The position numbers and the translations under genes were made by a program. The notes under the pieces are model-generated. The model had not been told where the DNA came from, did not search any database, and saw nothing but the letters and a program-made list of their open reading frames with translations. Positions 43,096 to 60,000 of a stretch of DNA of 64,000 nt are shown in pieces; the stretch's first letter is position 1; every line of letters begins with the position of its first letter. Origin of the DNA: Calocera cornea HHB12733 (taxonomy: Eukaryota; Basidiomycota; Dacrymycetes; Dacrymycetales; Dacrymycetaceae); NCBI GenBank assembly GCA_001632435.1, contig KV424034.1:37299-101298 (forward strand), written 5' to 3'.

Positions 43096-45270
43096 CTACG
43101 CCCGGTGTCTCGGCCATAACGGCGTCTGCGTGTTGCCACTCCAAAAGGATTCCGTCTTCGCCGGTGTATGACCGGTTTCTAACAAGGTCCGGCCAACGGT
43201 AAAGGCGTCCAAAGAGTCATCGTCTGAAGAGAAGCTTTCGATCGGACTATCGTAGCCAGATCCGCTGGTCGCCTCGAGAAGCTGCTCGTCGTTCCATAGT
43301 ACGTCGTAAGCAGGATAGCAGAATGGATATTCTGCCAGGGGCACATTGACGTCGTCCACCGATGCAGTGAAGGGCTCGTCATAGAACTCGGGCTCGCTTT
43401 CAAGCTCAGTCTCGTTCGTGAACTCGCGGTCAACACCAGCATAGTGATCTCCAGATAAGTCCGCGTTCTGCGAGCATTCGTCTTGATAGAGCTCCATATC
43501 AGCATCGCGAAGAGAGTGGAGCGCGGTGTCAAACGGTGATGTGCCACGATACACATCCTGCAGGGGATCGTCGTAGAACTGGGAGAAAGAGTGGTCATCA
43601 ATGCACTGCAGAATCTGAATATCATCGTAAGGGGAAAAAGGAATGAAGTGTTCCGGAATAGCTCCGCAAGAATGGTCGGTGTTATGAGCCGAGACGACGC
43701 AGCTCCCGTGCAAGTATTGCGATGGCACCGAGCTCGGAGGATCCTGCACCGGTGTGTAGACCGCATCGAGAGCGCCTGAACCTGAGCAGGCCGCGATGAG
43801 AAGGTCAAGAGTCTCTGATGCAACTAAAGAAGGTCTCGGGTGATCAAGAGGTGCAGTGGTCAAGTTGGTCTGCCGTGCGTCCACATCAGGACAAGGTGCA
43901 GCGGCTCTCGATTCCTGCTGAAGTTGGTTCTCCTGGATTTGTGAAAGGGCATTCACTGGCGGTTTAGATGCACCATCATCAACCGCTGTGGCTTCAGTAT
44001 CGTTTATCGGAGCTGCGGGGTGCGAAGGAATTGGTACAGCATCCAGTGCGTCAGCCGTCGCTGGCTCAACCGTCGGGGCTGGGGCCACTACCATCTTGGC
44101 TTCGGCCTTGTCCTTGACTTCATTGCGGAGGATTATTGGTTGTTTAGGCGGCGGCGACGCGGACCAGGAAGAGATCGGTGATGAGGGCGAGCGCTCCGAC
44201 GGTTTGGTGCGTGTTTCGGGTTGATTCTCTTTCCCATCACGAGCGAAATAGCTGGAAACCTGTTTTAGGGGAGGGGCTGATGATTCGGAAGAGCTGCTAG
44301 AAGGCGCGTTTATAACCTTCCTCCGGTTGAACAACTTCGCTTCTGAAAAAACCAGATCGCGATCACCTAACAGAATGTCAATGGCTACGCGGAACGGTAG
44401 GTGCACGCGGCCTTACGCGTTTTATGCGCATTGCTCGCCTTGACCGTAACCTTGCTGGAAGCTTTGCCTTTATTGAATACACCGATCGTAGGAGCCGGTT
44501 TGAGCTTTGGGCGTAAACCGTAAGTAACGTTCACCGGCGTTGATATGCGCAAACTCACCGTTAGTCGATCCTTCCCGATATTTGAAGGAGCAAGATTATT
44601 GAGCATGCTCATCGCGACTGGAACGACCTTCTGCTTCTTCTTCTTGCCTTTCTTCCCCCTGACCTTCGACTCTGGCGCAGAAGATGACCCGTCGCTGCAT
44701 TCGTCGGACAATGACGGAGTTTCTGGCTTGCGTTTGCCCGAGGGTTTCGGCGGTTTCTGGACCTTTGCCAGAGCGGCTGGCTGCATTATGGCCGCCTTGG
44801 CTCGACGTCGTTCGCGCCGTTCGGTTAATCCTAGTGACCCGTCTTAGCATCACCGTCGTTCAACGAAAGGCGCATATCTTACGACGTTCATGTTCATCAT
44901 CGGCCGCGTAATGTCGCCTGAACTTGTCTTCCTTGCGTGTTGTGGCTGGAGGAGTTGGAGGGTAACACGACCCTTCTGACTCGTGGCCACCTTCACCCGC
45001 CGGCTTCGCCTCTTCTTTCCCGTGATCGTTTATTCTATTGTCGGAAAGAGTTTCAAGGATCGGGATTGGGGACATGGCGAGGACGGCGGATATGCGGCTG
45101 CTAGACGTGGATGTCGCCCATGTAGCGAATTCCTCCGCGCCTTCGGCCGCATATATATGCGCAAACTGCCGCTGGGATTCGACATAGTGCTGTACAGTCG
45201 AGATATGCGCGCTTGTCGCAAGGTGGGGGTGAACTAGTGCAGCGTTGTGCCGGAGGGGTTGGGTGGTCAT
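43096..45270 (-). CDS. Large disordered protein of unknown function, ~690 aa
   Basis: Three exons: 45270-44883, 44830-44417 and 44366-43096, with frames joining cleanly (HERRLTERRERRR; AHKTRDRDLVFSEAKLFNRR). The first third has a basic patch with a short alternating RER motif. The middle has Lys-rich nuclear-localisation-like segments (KVRGKKGKKKKQKVV). The last two thirds are Ser/Pro/Asp/Glu-rich, with a very acidic C-terminus (FSSDDDSLDAF). There is no recognisable domain. Composition suggests a nuclear regulatory protein, but that is inference only. Confidence 0.68.
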
Positions 45271-45613
45271 GCTGATATCGAATGTGGTCGTGGTGGTTCG
45301 ACTCACGTCCAGGTGAGGGTCCTACCACCAGAGTCCCTTTCCCCGCACCGTAGCATGTGATGATCGCCGCAATGCCAACCTGCCACTCTAAATGCCGTCT
45401 TTCACATGCTTATGCTGGCCAGCAACTACGCGCATAATGATATGTCTTGTGAGCAGACGATCTAACCGCTACCGAAGACAAGAAACATAGAATTCGTAAA
45501 GTGGATGACAAGATGTACAAACTACAAACGATGGTCACCGGAACTGACAACCGATGTCGCTAACCGATAACCGACGTCGCTCACCGACAACCGCCGTCGC
45601 TAACCGACATCCG
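45271..45613. other. Intergenic, ends in a 20-bp tandem repeat
   Basis: 343 bp between the disordered-protein gene and the TauD stop; its right end is the repeat at 45549-45615. Nothing else is seen. Confidence 0.45.
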
Positions 45614-45615
45614 CT
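45549..45615. repeat. 20-bp tandem repeat (AACCGACGTCGCTAACCGAC type), ~3.3 units
   Basis: Three units start at 45549, 45569 and 45589, with a partial fourth from 45609 that runs into the TauD stop codon (45614-45616). It is probably the start of the dioxygenase 3' UTR. Confidence 0.85.
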
Positions 45616-46951
45616 ACTGAGGGTCAGCCTCCTTGTAGGTGACAAGGTAAGCTTCAGGATCTTCTCCGAGTCTCTTCAAGCGCTCGGCATCCCATGTGGT
45701 CGGTTCCTTACCGTACTGCTTGATGTACTCCTTCACGCTCATGGGGCGCTCGCCAACTGGCGTCGCGCGCAGAGCATGACGCTTGTATGGGTAGATGTCG
45801 TAGGTCGCGGTGTGCCAAAGGACACGGTTGTCCCACATGACAACGGTGTCCTTCTCCCACTTGACACGGACCTTGAACTCCTCACATAGGGAGATTTGGG
45901 AGAAGATGAAGTTCATGATCATGTCGGACTCGGCCTTCGGTACACCGACAATGCGGCGGGTGTAACTGGGGTTGATGAAAAGAGCCTTCATGCCGGTGAC
46001 GGGGTGGACGCGGACGACGGGGTGGATGCAGTCGGTCTGTGGACGACGGATGTAAACGCCCTGCTCGAGCGCCTGCTTCTTCTGACGATCGCTGCTGTGC
46101 AGGGCACTGAGCTTGGAAAGGTAGTCCTGGAACTCGGGGGAGAAGGAAGACAGGAGAGCCGCACTGTCGGGCAGAGATCAGCATTGATGGGCACTTTGGA
46201 CGAACTTGTACTCACGAGCTGGCCCAGATGGTGTCACCTCCCTCCGGTGGGTTGGTGATGACCTTGAGCGCGGTCAGACCCATGGTGTTGATCTCGAAGG
46301 TCTGGTCAGAGTGCCAAGACATCCGCCTGTCATGGTTGATACGGTCAATGTCCTTGGTGCCATCGTTCCAAACAACTATCGCGGTCGTTCAGTTTGTCGG
46401 GCTGGAAGCACAGGTGCTCGAGGCTTACGGACGACAGCATCGAGTGCAGGATCCTTAGGGTATCCAGTGACAGAGTGCACATGAAGAGGTCCCCAATACC
46501 GAGCATTCTCGAGCAACTGGTAGATGTCGGCCTCCTGGTTGCGGAAGACAAGGACGCCACGCTGAGCGGCGAGAAGAGCACTGCATAGCAATGTCAATGA
46601 CAGTGAACACGTACAGTGGGGTCGACTAACAGTTCATCCTTCTGCTTATCGGAAAGCTGACGGAGATCAATGCCTTCGATCTCAGTGCCGATGCAAGCCG
46701 TCATGTTCGTGACCTTGCTCGCGGCACCGAAGAGAGCCTTGAACTTGGGATCGGCGTAGTGGCCGCGATCGTCAACCTTCAGCTCAACATGCGGCTCAAG
46801 GTCCTTGACCGGGTAGGTCGGCTACAATGTACGTTGTGGCTATGAGCAGAGTCTTGTCGAAGGCTAGAATCGAGCTTACCAGGAGATCCTTGTATTCATA
46901 TGTATCCACGTCAAACTTGGGCGCATTAGACATCTTCACGAAGGCTGCCAT
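45614..46951 (-). CDS. TauD/TfdA-family 2OG-Fe(II) dioxygenase (taurine/sulfonate dioxygenase-like), ~374 aa
   Basis: The family oxidises a substrate such as a sulfonate, alpha to its anionic group, using 2OG and O2. Five exons: 46951-46880, 46821-46631, 46580-46429, 46375-46216 and 46163-45614. The iron facial triad is His160 and Asp162 in SWHSDQTFE plus His309 in VLWHTATYDI; Arg320 or Arg324 in YKRHALRATP should bind 2OG. GTEIEGIDLRQLSDKQKDEL and RGVLVFRNQEAD are typical of fungal Jlp1-like enzymes. The start is the first ATG (MAAFVKMSNAPKFDVDTYEY); MSNAPK seven codons on is possible. It is divergent from MFS transporter 2, suggesting a joint role. A fragment of this gene is at 42.5 kb. Confidence 0.9.
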
Positions 46952-48238
46952 CTTGGCAAAGGATTCGAAGGTGATACAAAACAAAAACGACAGGTACAAG
47001 CCGCAAAGGGAGGCTTATTTGAGCCCAGCGCCCTGATATATGTATCCTCATGGTCATCGGATCGCCCGTCCGACGTCCCATTCCAGAACGGCATCGAAGG
47101 CCATCCACCCATTCGTGAGACTTCCCGACAAACGATGCTACCCCACGGGGCACGCCGAGTTCTGGACACAATGGAGTCGAAACGTTTGGAGCGTGCGGAG
47201 GTCGGCAAGACCAATGAGGTCGACATACGTCAAGGCGGGGCATTCGGCAAACAAGCGCTGAACCGCGGGCCGCCGAGAGCCGAACGTCGGGCGCGCAGCG
47301 CGCCCAAGATAGCAACCGAAGGGCGGGCCGCCGCCCTCCACCTGTGGTCACGATGACCCCACGTCCCAAATAGGCAACTGCACGTATTTTGCTTCCCATT
47401 GAGGGATTTTCGCCCCTGAGGCTGCGATATCTATATTGGGGTTGGGTGGTGTGCCTTCGGGTCATGTGGGGACGGCGGGGTGGAGGGGCGGCGGGTTCAC
47501 GTGTTCCGGTGTTCCTTGTAATAGGTCTTGAAGCCGCCATTAGAGTTTGGACCGAACCTGGTTACCGGCATATTCAAGGTCGGCTTACCCCGCTGGTGGT
47601 TCCCTGGCGTCGAAAGCCCGCCCGATCGCCTGTCATTTGCACCGAGTTTGACCAAGTCACGCGGGGCCCCGCGTGAACTCTCGGACAGCCAATCGCACCA
47701 CGGACCAACCAGAACAAAGACAGAAACGAATGAACCTGGTCTCCGCATAGTCGGTGGAAAGAGGCCTCCCACCTCCACGCGACTGCAGAATGAACATGCC
47801 GAAAGCGGCGCGAGTTTGAACGTCTGTCGTGCGACAACCAAAGAAGAAGCCAGGTTTTGTCTTGTGATATCGGCGGCATGTGGTATTATGACATGCACCT
47901 TTCTGGGGAAGCTGGGGTATGAATAGGTTCGCCGACGGGTCGCAGCCACGGGGGGCGGGTGATTAATGGCCCTCCACATTTCTCCCAAAAAGAGCGGGAT
48001 GCCAAGTAATAGAGTCGGTGCGGGGAAGCCGTCCCGTGTGCACCCCTGATCGATAAACTTCCGCATCCGCGCGAGCGGCTTCGCTTCGTGAACGGCGACT
48101 CTAAATGTCTTTGGGAGCGCGAGAGTACAAGAGATGACCAACGCGGCGCCTCTGAACCTTTCCTGGGCTTCCTCCCAGTCGCCATCCCCCCCCCCCGCCC
48201 CGCGCTCGCCTACCTGACACCGTCGTTGATCTCTCAAA
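46952..48238. promoter_or_regulatory. Divergent region between TauD dioxygenase and MFS transporter 2
   Basis: 1287 bp with no supportable gene; an open minus-strand frame of 267 codons here overlaps the transporter's first exon and has no family similarity. TCACGTG at 47497-47503 matches the Cbf1-Met4 sulfur-response site of yeasts. By chance alone a 7-mer of this kind is expected about once in 8 kb on two strands. Confidence 0.45.
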
Positions 48239-50001
48239 ATGAGTTCCACTCCGTCCGAGAAGGACATCCCCATCCACAATGAACAGGCACACCACCGCAT
48301 CCACGATGAGAACGCCTTGCATTATGAGGTTATTCTCGAAGATGTTCAGGTAGAACAGCTAGTCACCGAGGTTCAAGCTGTCGATGAAGCAAGGGCAAAC
48401 GAATTGCGAGCCGAGCTTGCCAGCAGCAGTCAGCAAGGCTACCACCCTATTACCCCCGAGGAGAAAATCGCCCATGACCGACTCAACCGGAAGTTCGACT
48501 TGATGGTAACTTCCTCGGTCGCCGCACTCAATTTATGGCGCTGACATTTTTGCAGGTCGTCCCGTTCACTGCCCTCATTTATCTCTTCAACGGTCTTGAT
48601 CGCAGCAACGTTGGCAATGCCGTTACCAACGGCTTCATCACCGATCTTAACCTTCCGGCAAACGCGGTCAACACGGCTACCACCCTCTTCTTCGCCACTT
48701 ACGTGCCTTGCATGCCTGTAAGCTTGAGGTCGCGTATCTTCATCTCTTCACTAACGCTTTATGTAGATTTCGGCTTCCATTGGCAAGAAAGTTGGCCAAT
48801 CGTACTGGCTCGGAATCATTTCACTCTGCTGGGGCATCCTTACTCTTGGACATGCCTTCGTCAAGACGCAGGGCCAACTGATTGCAATTCGGCTGCTCAT
48901 CGGGGTGGCTGAATCCGGTTTCTTCGCCACGGCAACATCGTTCATTGCCCTCTACTACCCGCGACACAATCTTGCACTTCGCCTTGCGTTCTTCTACTTC
49001 GCGTTTGCTATTGCCGGTGGCTTCGGTGGCCTTATCGCGTACGGCTGCTTCACTATCAACGGCAAGCTCTGGGGTTGGCAGTACCTTTTCATCATTGAAG
49101 GTGTCATTTCCATCACCATTGCCTGCATCGCTCCTTTCTGGCTGCCGAAGAGTCCCGGTACCGCCTGGTTCCTGACCAAGGAGGAGCGCCATTACGCCGA
49201 GAAGCGCATGATCATCGATTCGGCTTCGAACATCGAGTCCACCGGCCGACTTTCCAGGCGTGATATCCTAGAGGCGTGCATGGACTGGAAGATGTGGATC
49301 ATGCTTCCGAGCAACATCTTCGCCACACTCGGGCCGGCTGGTTTCTCCATCTTCTTCCCCGTTGTCGTCAAGGTATGTCTGTTGCTTTGCTTTGTTTACC
49401 ACATGTGCTGAACACCCCCCAGGGCCTCGGTTACACCGGCGCCATTGCGAACCTCATGACCGTTCCGCCTTACGTTATCGGCGCCATTACCGTGCTCTGC
49501 ATGTCCTACTCCTCCGATTACTTCAGGGAGCGCACGGTGCACACTCTCATTGGCGTCACAATCGTCATTATTGGTCTCGCACTTGCCATTGGTATCCCTC
49601 TCGAGAACACCAAGGGTCGCTATGGAGGCCTCGTTATCCTACTCATGGGCACGTTCGTCTCCACACCTATCACAACGGCATGGATTGCGGGCAACACCCC
49701 GGAGCCGGGCAAGCGGACTGTCGTTCTCGCCATCAACGGGTGGGGAAACCTCGGCGGCATCATCGGCAGCGAGATTTACATCCCGCAATACGGCCCCGAT
49801 TATCGCTATCCGCTCACTGTCTCGCTTATCATGCTTTGCTGCTGCTGGCTCGGCTACGTAGTTGTTCATTTGTACCTTCGCCTCACCAACATGCGCCGAG
49901 CCAAGCTCATCGCCAGGATGACTCCGGAGGAACTCGAGCGTGAGAACAAGGACGACAAGCGGTATGCCGACAAGAAGCTGACGTTCGTCTACGGTCTGTA
50001 A
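48239..50001 (+). CDS. MFS transporter 2, allantoate permease (Dal5/Soa1/Tna1-like) family, ~537 aa
   Basis: A plasma-membrane proton-coupled anion transporter. Four exons: 48239-48505, 48556-48717, 48767-49372 and 49423-50001. A ~80-residue cytosolic N-terminus with acidic and Gln-rich parts precedes TM1 (VVPFTALIYLFNGLDRSNVG). Later landmarks are QLIAIRLLIGVAESGFFATA, the TM4-6 block, the central loop FWLPKSPGTAWFLTKEER, GLGYTGAIANLMTVPPYVIG and GWGNLGGIIGSEIYIPQYGP, ending KKLTFVYGL. Yeast relatives carry allantoate, nicotinate, or sulfonates and sulfate (Soa1). Divergence from a TauD enzyme favours a sulfonate or similar organic anion. Pieces of this gene recur at 20.5-20.7 kb and in two introns at 62-63 kb. 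Confidence 0.92.
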
Positions 50002-50369
50002 GCAAGCACCGATTGCGACGGAGTGCCAAACTGGACTCGTACATCATTGGCGCTGTGCGGAACGTTGCAGGGTACAGGTGTATTTTCTCAGGTACAGCGC
50101 ACGACATGTTTGGGGCCCATGTATTGTCCACGACCCACGACCTTTGAGCGTGTGGTCACGTTTTCTTTTCATCTTGTGTATGTACGTTACGCGGTAAAAT
50201 TAAATCACAGTCTTTGCACAACTGCATTCACGATGCTCCATCGCTCTTCAGAAAACTCTGCTGTCGAAGCTATCATGCCACATGCCACAAATAGACTACA
50301 GCGTTCCGTTTCAATGAGAATATGCGGGTATGGTGGAAGCAGTTGCGTTGGGTTTAAATGCATATCGAT
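50002..50369. other. Convergent 3' spacer
   Basis: 368 bp between two convergent stops; it should contain both 3' UTRs. Nothing else is seen. Confidence 0.45.
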
Positions 50370-52448
50370 CTAGATCGACAGGATCAGCCAGGAACCAGGG
50401 GCAAGAAGAAAAGGCTGTTCACATAACCGATGGCCACCCGCGTCATAAGGCACACCGAAGAACATCTCGTTGTGGAATGCCTTTTTCGGCCATTTCCGAG
50501 CCCGTGTGTTCTGGCCGCCTCGCAGCTTACGCATCTCGATGGGGTTTCCTTCAGAGTCTACATGAGGGCACGACGTGGCCGCATACAAGGACTGTGTCGA
50601 GGAATTCCATGCGAGTCCCGTAATCTGGTTGTTTCCCGTCGACAATTCGTAAAGCGGCTTTGTGGCTTGAACGTCCCAGCAGGTGATCAGCTCAGTCTTT
50701 GTACCACCGACAAACAGGACTAAACGAGAGAGGTTCAGGTATTATATCACGCCGCCGACCAAATGACTCACGAGGTCGACTGTCATAATATGCCACAGCT
50801 GCTCCAAGCACAGTCTCATCGGTTGTATAAGCAGCAAATGTAGGTGTCGGTTGTCTCACATCATACATGCGCACCACACCGTCCTTGGCTGTTGTGACGA
50901 AGACGTGCGGGTCTTCAGGAGACGAGCTGACACTGGTGATTGTTTCTCCATGCCCGATATATCGTCCGCCGATCTTCCCTGTCTCCATGTCAACGTGCAT
51001 ACAGCGAAATTCTTCCTCGAAGCCACAGATAAATGAAGTACTGCTGAGTGCCGATGGTGCATTTGTCCAGGTCTCAATCTGGGCTCGTGCGACATCTGCT
51101 TCCAGACGAACCATTCGATTGGGCTTTGACCCGGAAGACAGCTCCACCAGGTCTGTGCTATCTACATCTTCCAGATCGTCGAGATTGAGTTTCTTGCCAA
51201 TAGCCTTGATACCACTGGTGCCATGCGTAGCGACCTTGTCCATGTTCCACACTGCCACAGTCTTTTTGCCGGGTCGTAAGATGATACTGCCGTTGGCCAT
51301 AGAGCCGATGGGTCCTGACACTTCTGAGGTATCCAAAGTGTTCAAGGGGAAGAGGGACATGCTTGATCCGGAACTCCCCTCCGCGACTTCTGCCCACTTG
51401 AACGTTTTGATGCGTGATCGATCCGCCACAGCGATGCGCTGTACCTGTTCGTCCACGATAATCTGGGTGCTGCCCCCCGCAAGCAAGGTCCGGATAGAAC
51501 ATGTAGCTCGGTCTGCACCCAAAGACTGTGTCGTGAAAGCTGCAGTAAGAGAGGGGTTACGTCCTCTGGAGTCGTTATGGACGATAGCGATGACGGAAGC
51601 CGAGCTGGCGAGTCGGGACGGTGTTCCAACAGGGAAGGACGAGATTTCTGCACGCGCCTCGCGGAGAGCACGTCCACCTTCGGTACAGCTGTCGGGAACG
51701 GGAGGATGTTGTGGCTGGAATCGAGCCAAGAGTGATGAGTGAGGAGATGGAGCGCTCGCAGGGTCGTAGGGCCTCCCCCGATCCCCGATGACTGTTACGG
51801 CGTCAGATCAAGACATCAACTGGGGTCCAGACAGGGCATACCATTCTCGGACATGTCGGTCTTGATCGTACTACTTCCGATTGTCATCTTAAGCAGTTCT
51901 TCGAATGCACCCATGTCTGAGGGATCAGGGATCAGTTGATGAAGTCGGATACGTCTCGGAGCGAACTTACCGATGCCGATGCCCACTGACTTGTTGTCAC
52001 CTACATTCCCGCAGTACGGAGGAATGTAGTCGAACAACGCCTCTCCTACCTCTTCAGTAAATGCGAAGTTCACCATGGAATTCTCCAAATCAGATATTCG
52101 CTTGATGGTAGCGGATCCAGGAGGTTCTCCTTCGGCGGTCGCCTCTCGCGCTAAATTGCAGAGCTCTTGTAGGCAGGCAGATACCTCCTCCTTCGTCCCG
52201 TCGAAGTCGTCCTCTACTTCTTCCTCTGTTTGTTCTCCACCGACAGCGTCCTCTTCATCCTCCCAATCGGGGTCTTCGTCTCCGGCTTCCTCTACCTCGG
52301 CATCGTTGTCGTTCTCGTCTACGGCCTCCTCCTCCTCCTCGGAGCCAGATGCATCATCGTCTTCTTCGAGCCAGGCCGCTTTCACCGCTTTGAACCGTTG
52401 ACTGAGCGCGTCAAGGCGTTCAGACAGGACCTTCAGATTGTCTGCCAT
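50370..52448 (-). CDS. WD40-repeat protein with acidic N-terminus, ~640 aa, function unknown
   Basis: Four exons: 52448-51971, 51916-51842, 51791-50772 and 50719-50370. The N-terminus (MADNLKVLSERLDALSQRFK) is a short coiled-coil candidate, followed by a ~50-residue Asp/Glu run and a conserved-looking helical part (FEELLKMTIGS). The C-terminal half has beta-propeller blades: SVIAIVHND, VAVWNMDKVAT, TSFICGFEEEFRCMHVDMET, ETITSVSSSPEDPHVFVTTA then KDGVVRMYDV, TKTELITCWDV and QITGLAWNSSTQSLYAATSC. WD40 propellers are interaction platforms; no partner can be named. It shares a 227 bp bidirectional promoter with SPT16. Confidence 0.83.
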
Positions 52449-52675
52449 TCCGTTGTGGCCGCCGTGTTGCCAGTTGGCTCACTACGCCGACGCGCCGTGC
52501 ACGCGACGCGCCTGGTCATTGCGCCGTGTGGACCCCCGAGAGAACGGAGGACCCCGGGCAGCGCGTCGGGGCTCGGCGCGCCTCACCTCCGCTTGTGGAC
52601 ACCGCGCTTGTCACCTCCATCTGTCTTTTCACAACGACCGCCAGCATCCAGACGCGCAGGCTTGTCAATCACATC
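52449..52675. promoter_or_regulatory. 227 bp bidirectional promoter, WD40 gene / SPT16
   Basis: A short divergent spacer with no gene between two start codons, rich in GC and CGCG-type words. No defined motif is identified. Confidence 0.5.
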
Positions 52676-56777
<4,102 letters not shown>

Positions 56778-57047
56778 TTTTGTTTTAGCTCTCTGTCCGC
56801 TAATAGCATTCACATCGCTGTATGCATAGTTAGTTTGTTACCTACTTTAGTCTCCTTGCGGATGTTTTCCCGGCGCCTGTGATTTGGTCCCGTGCGGGTT
56901 GGCCTCGTTCCCCACCAGCGGCATCAACTTTTGTCGTGTCGCGGTCCCAACAAAGACTCACACGCGGCGAGGACCAGTGTGAACTTGGTCTCCTTCCTCT
57001 TCTCCTTCTGTACTCTACTAGGCCTCGACACCTGAGGTAGCAGCGCA

Positions 57048-60000
57048 ATGCCGAAGGAGCGGGCCTCGCATGCGTCCTATCGCGAACGCAAGCCCTACGA
57101 TCGCCCGCCAGCGAAGGCGCCACCAACTCAACTTTCGAAACGGCCCCATGCGCCCTCGCCGGTCCAGGGTGGCGGCCTCACCCGCAGCACGAGTCTTCTG
57201 GGTAGTCTCGCACGGCTAGTCAGTAACCCTTTGGGATGGCTCAGAGGTGGGGACGTAGCGGAGGAGAATGAGGATCAGGAAGGGGACATGCAACTCGAAG
57301 CTGAGGAGGGGGGCGCTGTTGAAGGGCCTGCACGACGTGGACCGACGTCGGGACCGCCGAGAACGCAGATAAAGCGCCGTCCAAGTGGCGACGGCCCTCC
57401 ACATGACGACCAGCGTCGGAAACGGCTTCGTGTCAACAGCCCGCCTCGAGGCAGGCCGTCAAAGTCTGGCTATGGCGATGTGCCCGACCTCGCAGCTTCA
57501 TTGGCCAAGAAGAGACACCCAGTGAAGGCGCAAACTAGCGGAGAGCTCATGCCGCCGCCTCCCCCACCTGTCAGCACACACCACCAACGTTACGACCCCC
57601 GCTATCAACGTTCAGCAGGAAGGGCGGAATCAGTGGACATGGACACAAGCGACAAGGAGGGCAGTTCTCGTCTAGTACGCCAGGACGCCCGTATATCAAG
57701 GATGGACACGATCAGGGCCCAGAGCCCTCCTACTGACTCTGTGGGTTTGTTCCATACTTACTACATACATCGATCTAACCAAGATCTAGCGCTTCGGCCT
57801 GACTGCGCGCAGCCCCTTCGGCCGTGCCAGCTCCCTACAGCCCTCCGGACCCAGCATGACTTCAGGGGCCCCCTTGCGTGCGCCTCTACCAGGTGGATCC
57901 CGGTATCTCAGGGAGGGAAGCGTTCTCAGCGATAGAAGCATGATGAGCGTCGACACTACCGGAACCAGTCGAAGGGATGGGCCATCTTTCCAGATGGTGC
58001 CGTATGGTGCAGGCCATCAATCGTTGCGAGGTGCGACTTGTGCAATCATACCTGCTATACCTATAGGTAACTGACTCTTCAAGCAGCCCTAACGCAGCCT
58101 CCCGATCTGGGTCATCATAGTGCCGAAGCCGTACTCCGCGCTCTTGAGTCTTTCAGGACTCCTCTATCCAACAGCCGCGCACCGGTTCTTCCCGCCTCCC
58201 GCATCAATGTCCCGATTCCAGACAAACACAAACAAAACGTCGGCAGTCCGTATGCACGTCCTGTGAGGCGTAAGGCCGCCGAGACAGCCGCCGCAGCGAA
58301 ATCCGGTGTACTCAGTCAGGCCAAAGCGAGCACCTCCAAGGGTGGGAAGGGCAAAGAGAGGGCTGAACCAATGGAAGAGGGGCAGCCTGATAAGGATACG
58401 GAAATGAGGACTGAGGATGACATCGCCGAGCAAGGTATGCCGTGTTTTACTGGCGAGCAGTGGACTTTTCTGATCTTCTTGTAGCGCCCGCCGCTTCCTC
58501 TCAAAAACCTGAAGCCCCGATGACCACATCCGCTCCCAAGCTGCAGAAGAGCGACGCGACTACGGAGACCGCTGCAAATCAGGTGACAACGCCGGCACCA
58601 CCCATTGTACCTGCTATGACCCTCCCTATTCCCTCCGGACCCATGATACCCATTCCGAAAGTCGACCTTCCCGCCATGACTCGTCCTGCAGGGGATGCGG
58701 AGGATGCTACAGGTTTCAGGATCGGCTCATATGATACCAAAGGGAAGTCCAGCCTCCGCGTCGGGAAACAGAATATCACCAGGCAGCATCAAGCGGCGGC
58801 GGGAAGCGACCGTAGCAAAGCTGATCGGCATGGGCCGGAGGTTGGTCGACCTTCCCATCGCGGTACGAATGTCTTCAAGATGCCTGAAGATGAGGAGGAT
58901 GAGGATATCGCCGAGAAGCCGGCAGAGAAACCGGAGACATCAAATCTGCCGAAACCGCAGGAAGTTGCCAAGTGGTTTGAAAAGCCGAAGGAGGGTGAAA
59001 CTGCGAAAGACGTACCTGTGATGCCTGTTATTGAGCCACGAGACTTCTTCAAGGATTCATTGACAAGATTGGCGACTAAGGTAAGTGCTTCATCTTCTTT
59101 CGAAGGGCGTATCTAATTGCCGTGGCGCTGCAGTCTGCACCAGTCCCGCCCATGCCCAGCTTGTTCGCCGGTATAACCCCTCCTGCCGCTGCTCCAACGC
59201 CCAGTCCGCCTACATCCTTGGTCTTCAACGCCAATATAAGCGGAGCTCAGCCAAGCATACAGTTCAGTGCTCCCAAAGCAGCCGACGCGCCATCGAAACC
59301 TGCTTTTGGTGCTGGATTGTCACCGTTTGACGCTGTTCTCAAGACGAACCCCCCTCCTCGCACGTTGCAGTCGGAAACCTCCAAGCCAGCAGAGCCACCC
59401 AAGTTCTCCTTCACAAGTGTGAAACCTCCGGAACCAGCTGTTGCAGATGGAACTTCGCCAGCAAAGCCTGCACTTGGTAATGGGCCTTCTCCGTTCGGAG
59501 CTTTCACTATTCCGAAGTCAAGTGAGACGAAGAACGCTTCTCCTGCTTCAGCCCCCAACGCCTTCTCCTTCAGCAAGCCAGCTACTTCGGACAACAACGC
59601 CCCTGTCACACTCTCCTTTGGACAGCAGCCTGCTGCAGGTGCCTCTGGAATCGGTGCGGGCACGACCGCCTTTAAGCCCACGGCACTTACTACAACGGCG
59701 CCCTCATGGAATGCGTTCGGCCAGGCTAAAGAAGCACCAAAGTCGTCAATCGAGACAGTGACGACCCCTGCCACCAGTGCCGCCACATCGTTCGGCTTTG
59801 GCACCAACGGTACCGCGCCATCTAACCCTTTCAGTGGTACTGTCGGCAGTTCTTCACCGTTTGGCAAACCATCCCCGGCTAACAATGCCGCTCCGGCGGT
59901 TGGCGCTTCTTCAGTCTTCGGTTTATCGAAGCCTGTAGACCCCTCTGGTTCTATCAACGTCCCGAACGCCTCTGGACCACCCCAGTCCTCCGGATTTACA

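Noticed and set aside
47497..48300. Minus-strand open frame of 267 codons upstream of MFS transporter 2
   Set aside because: Overlaps the transporter's first exon and the divergent promoter, has Arg/Ser-rich shadow composition and no family similarity.
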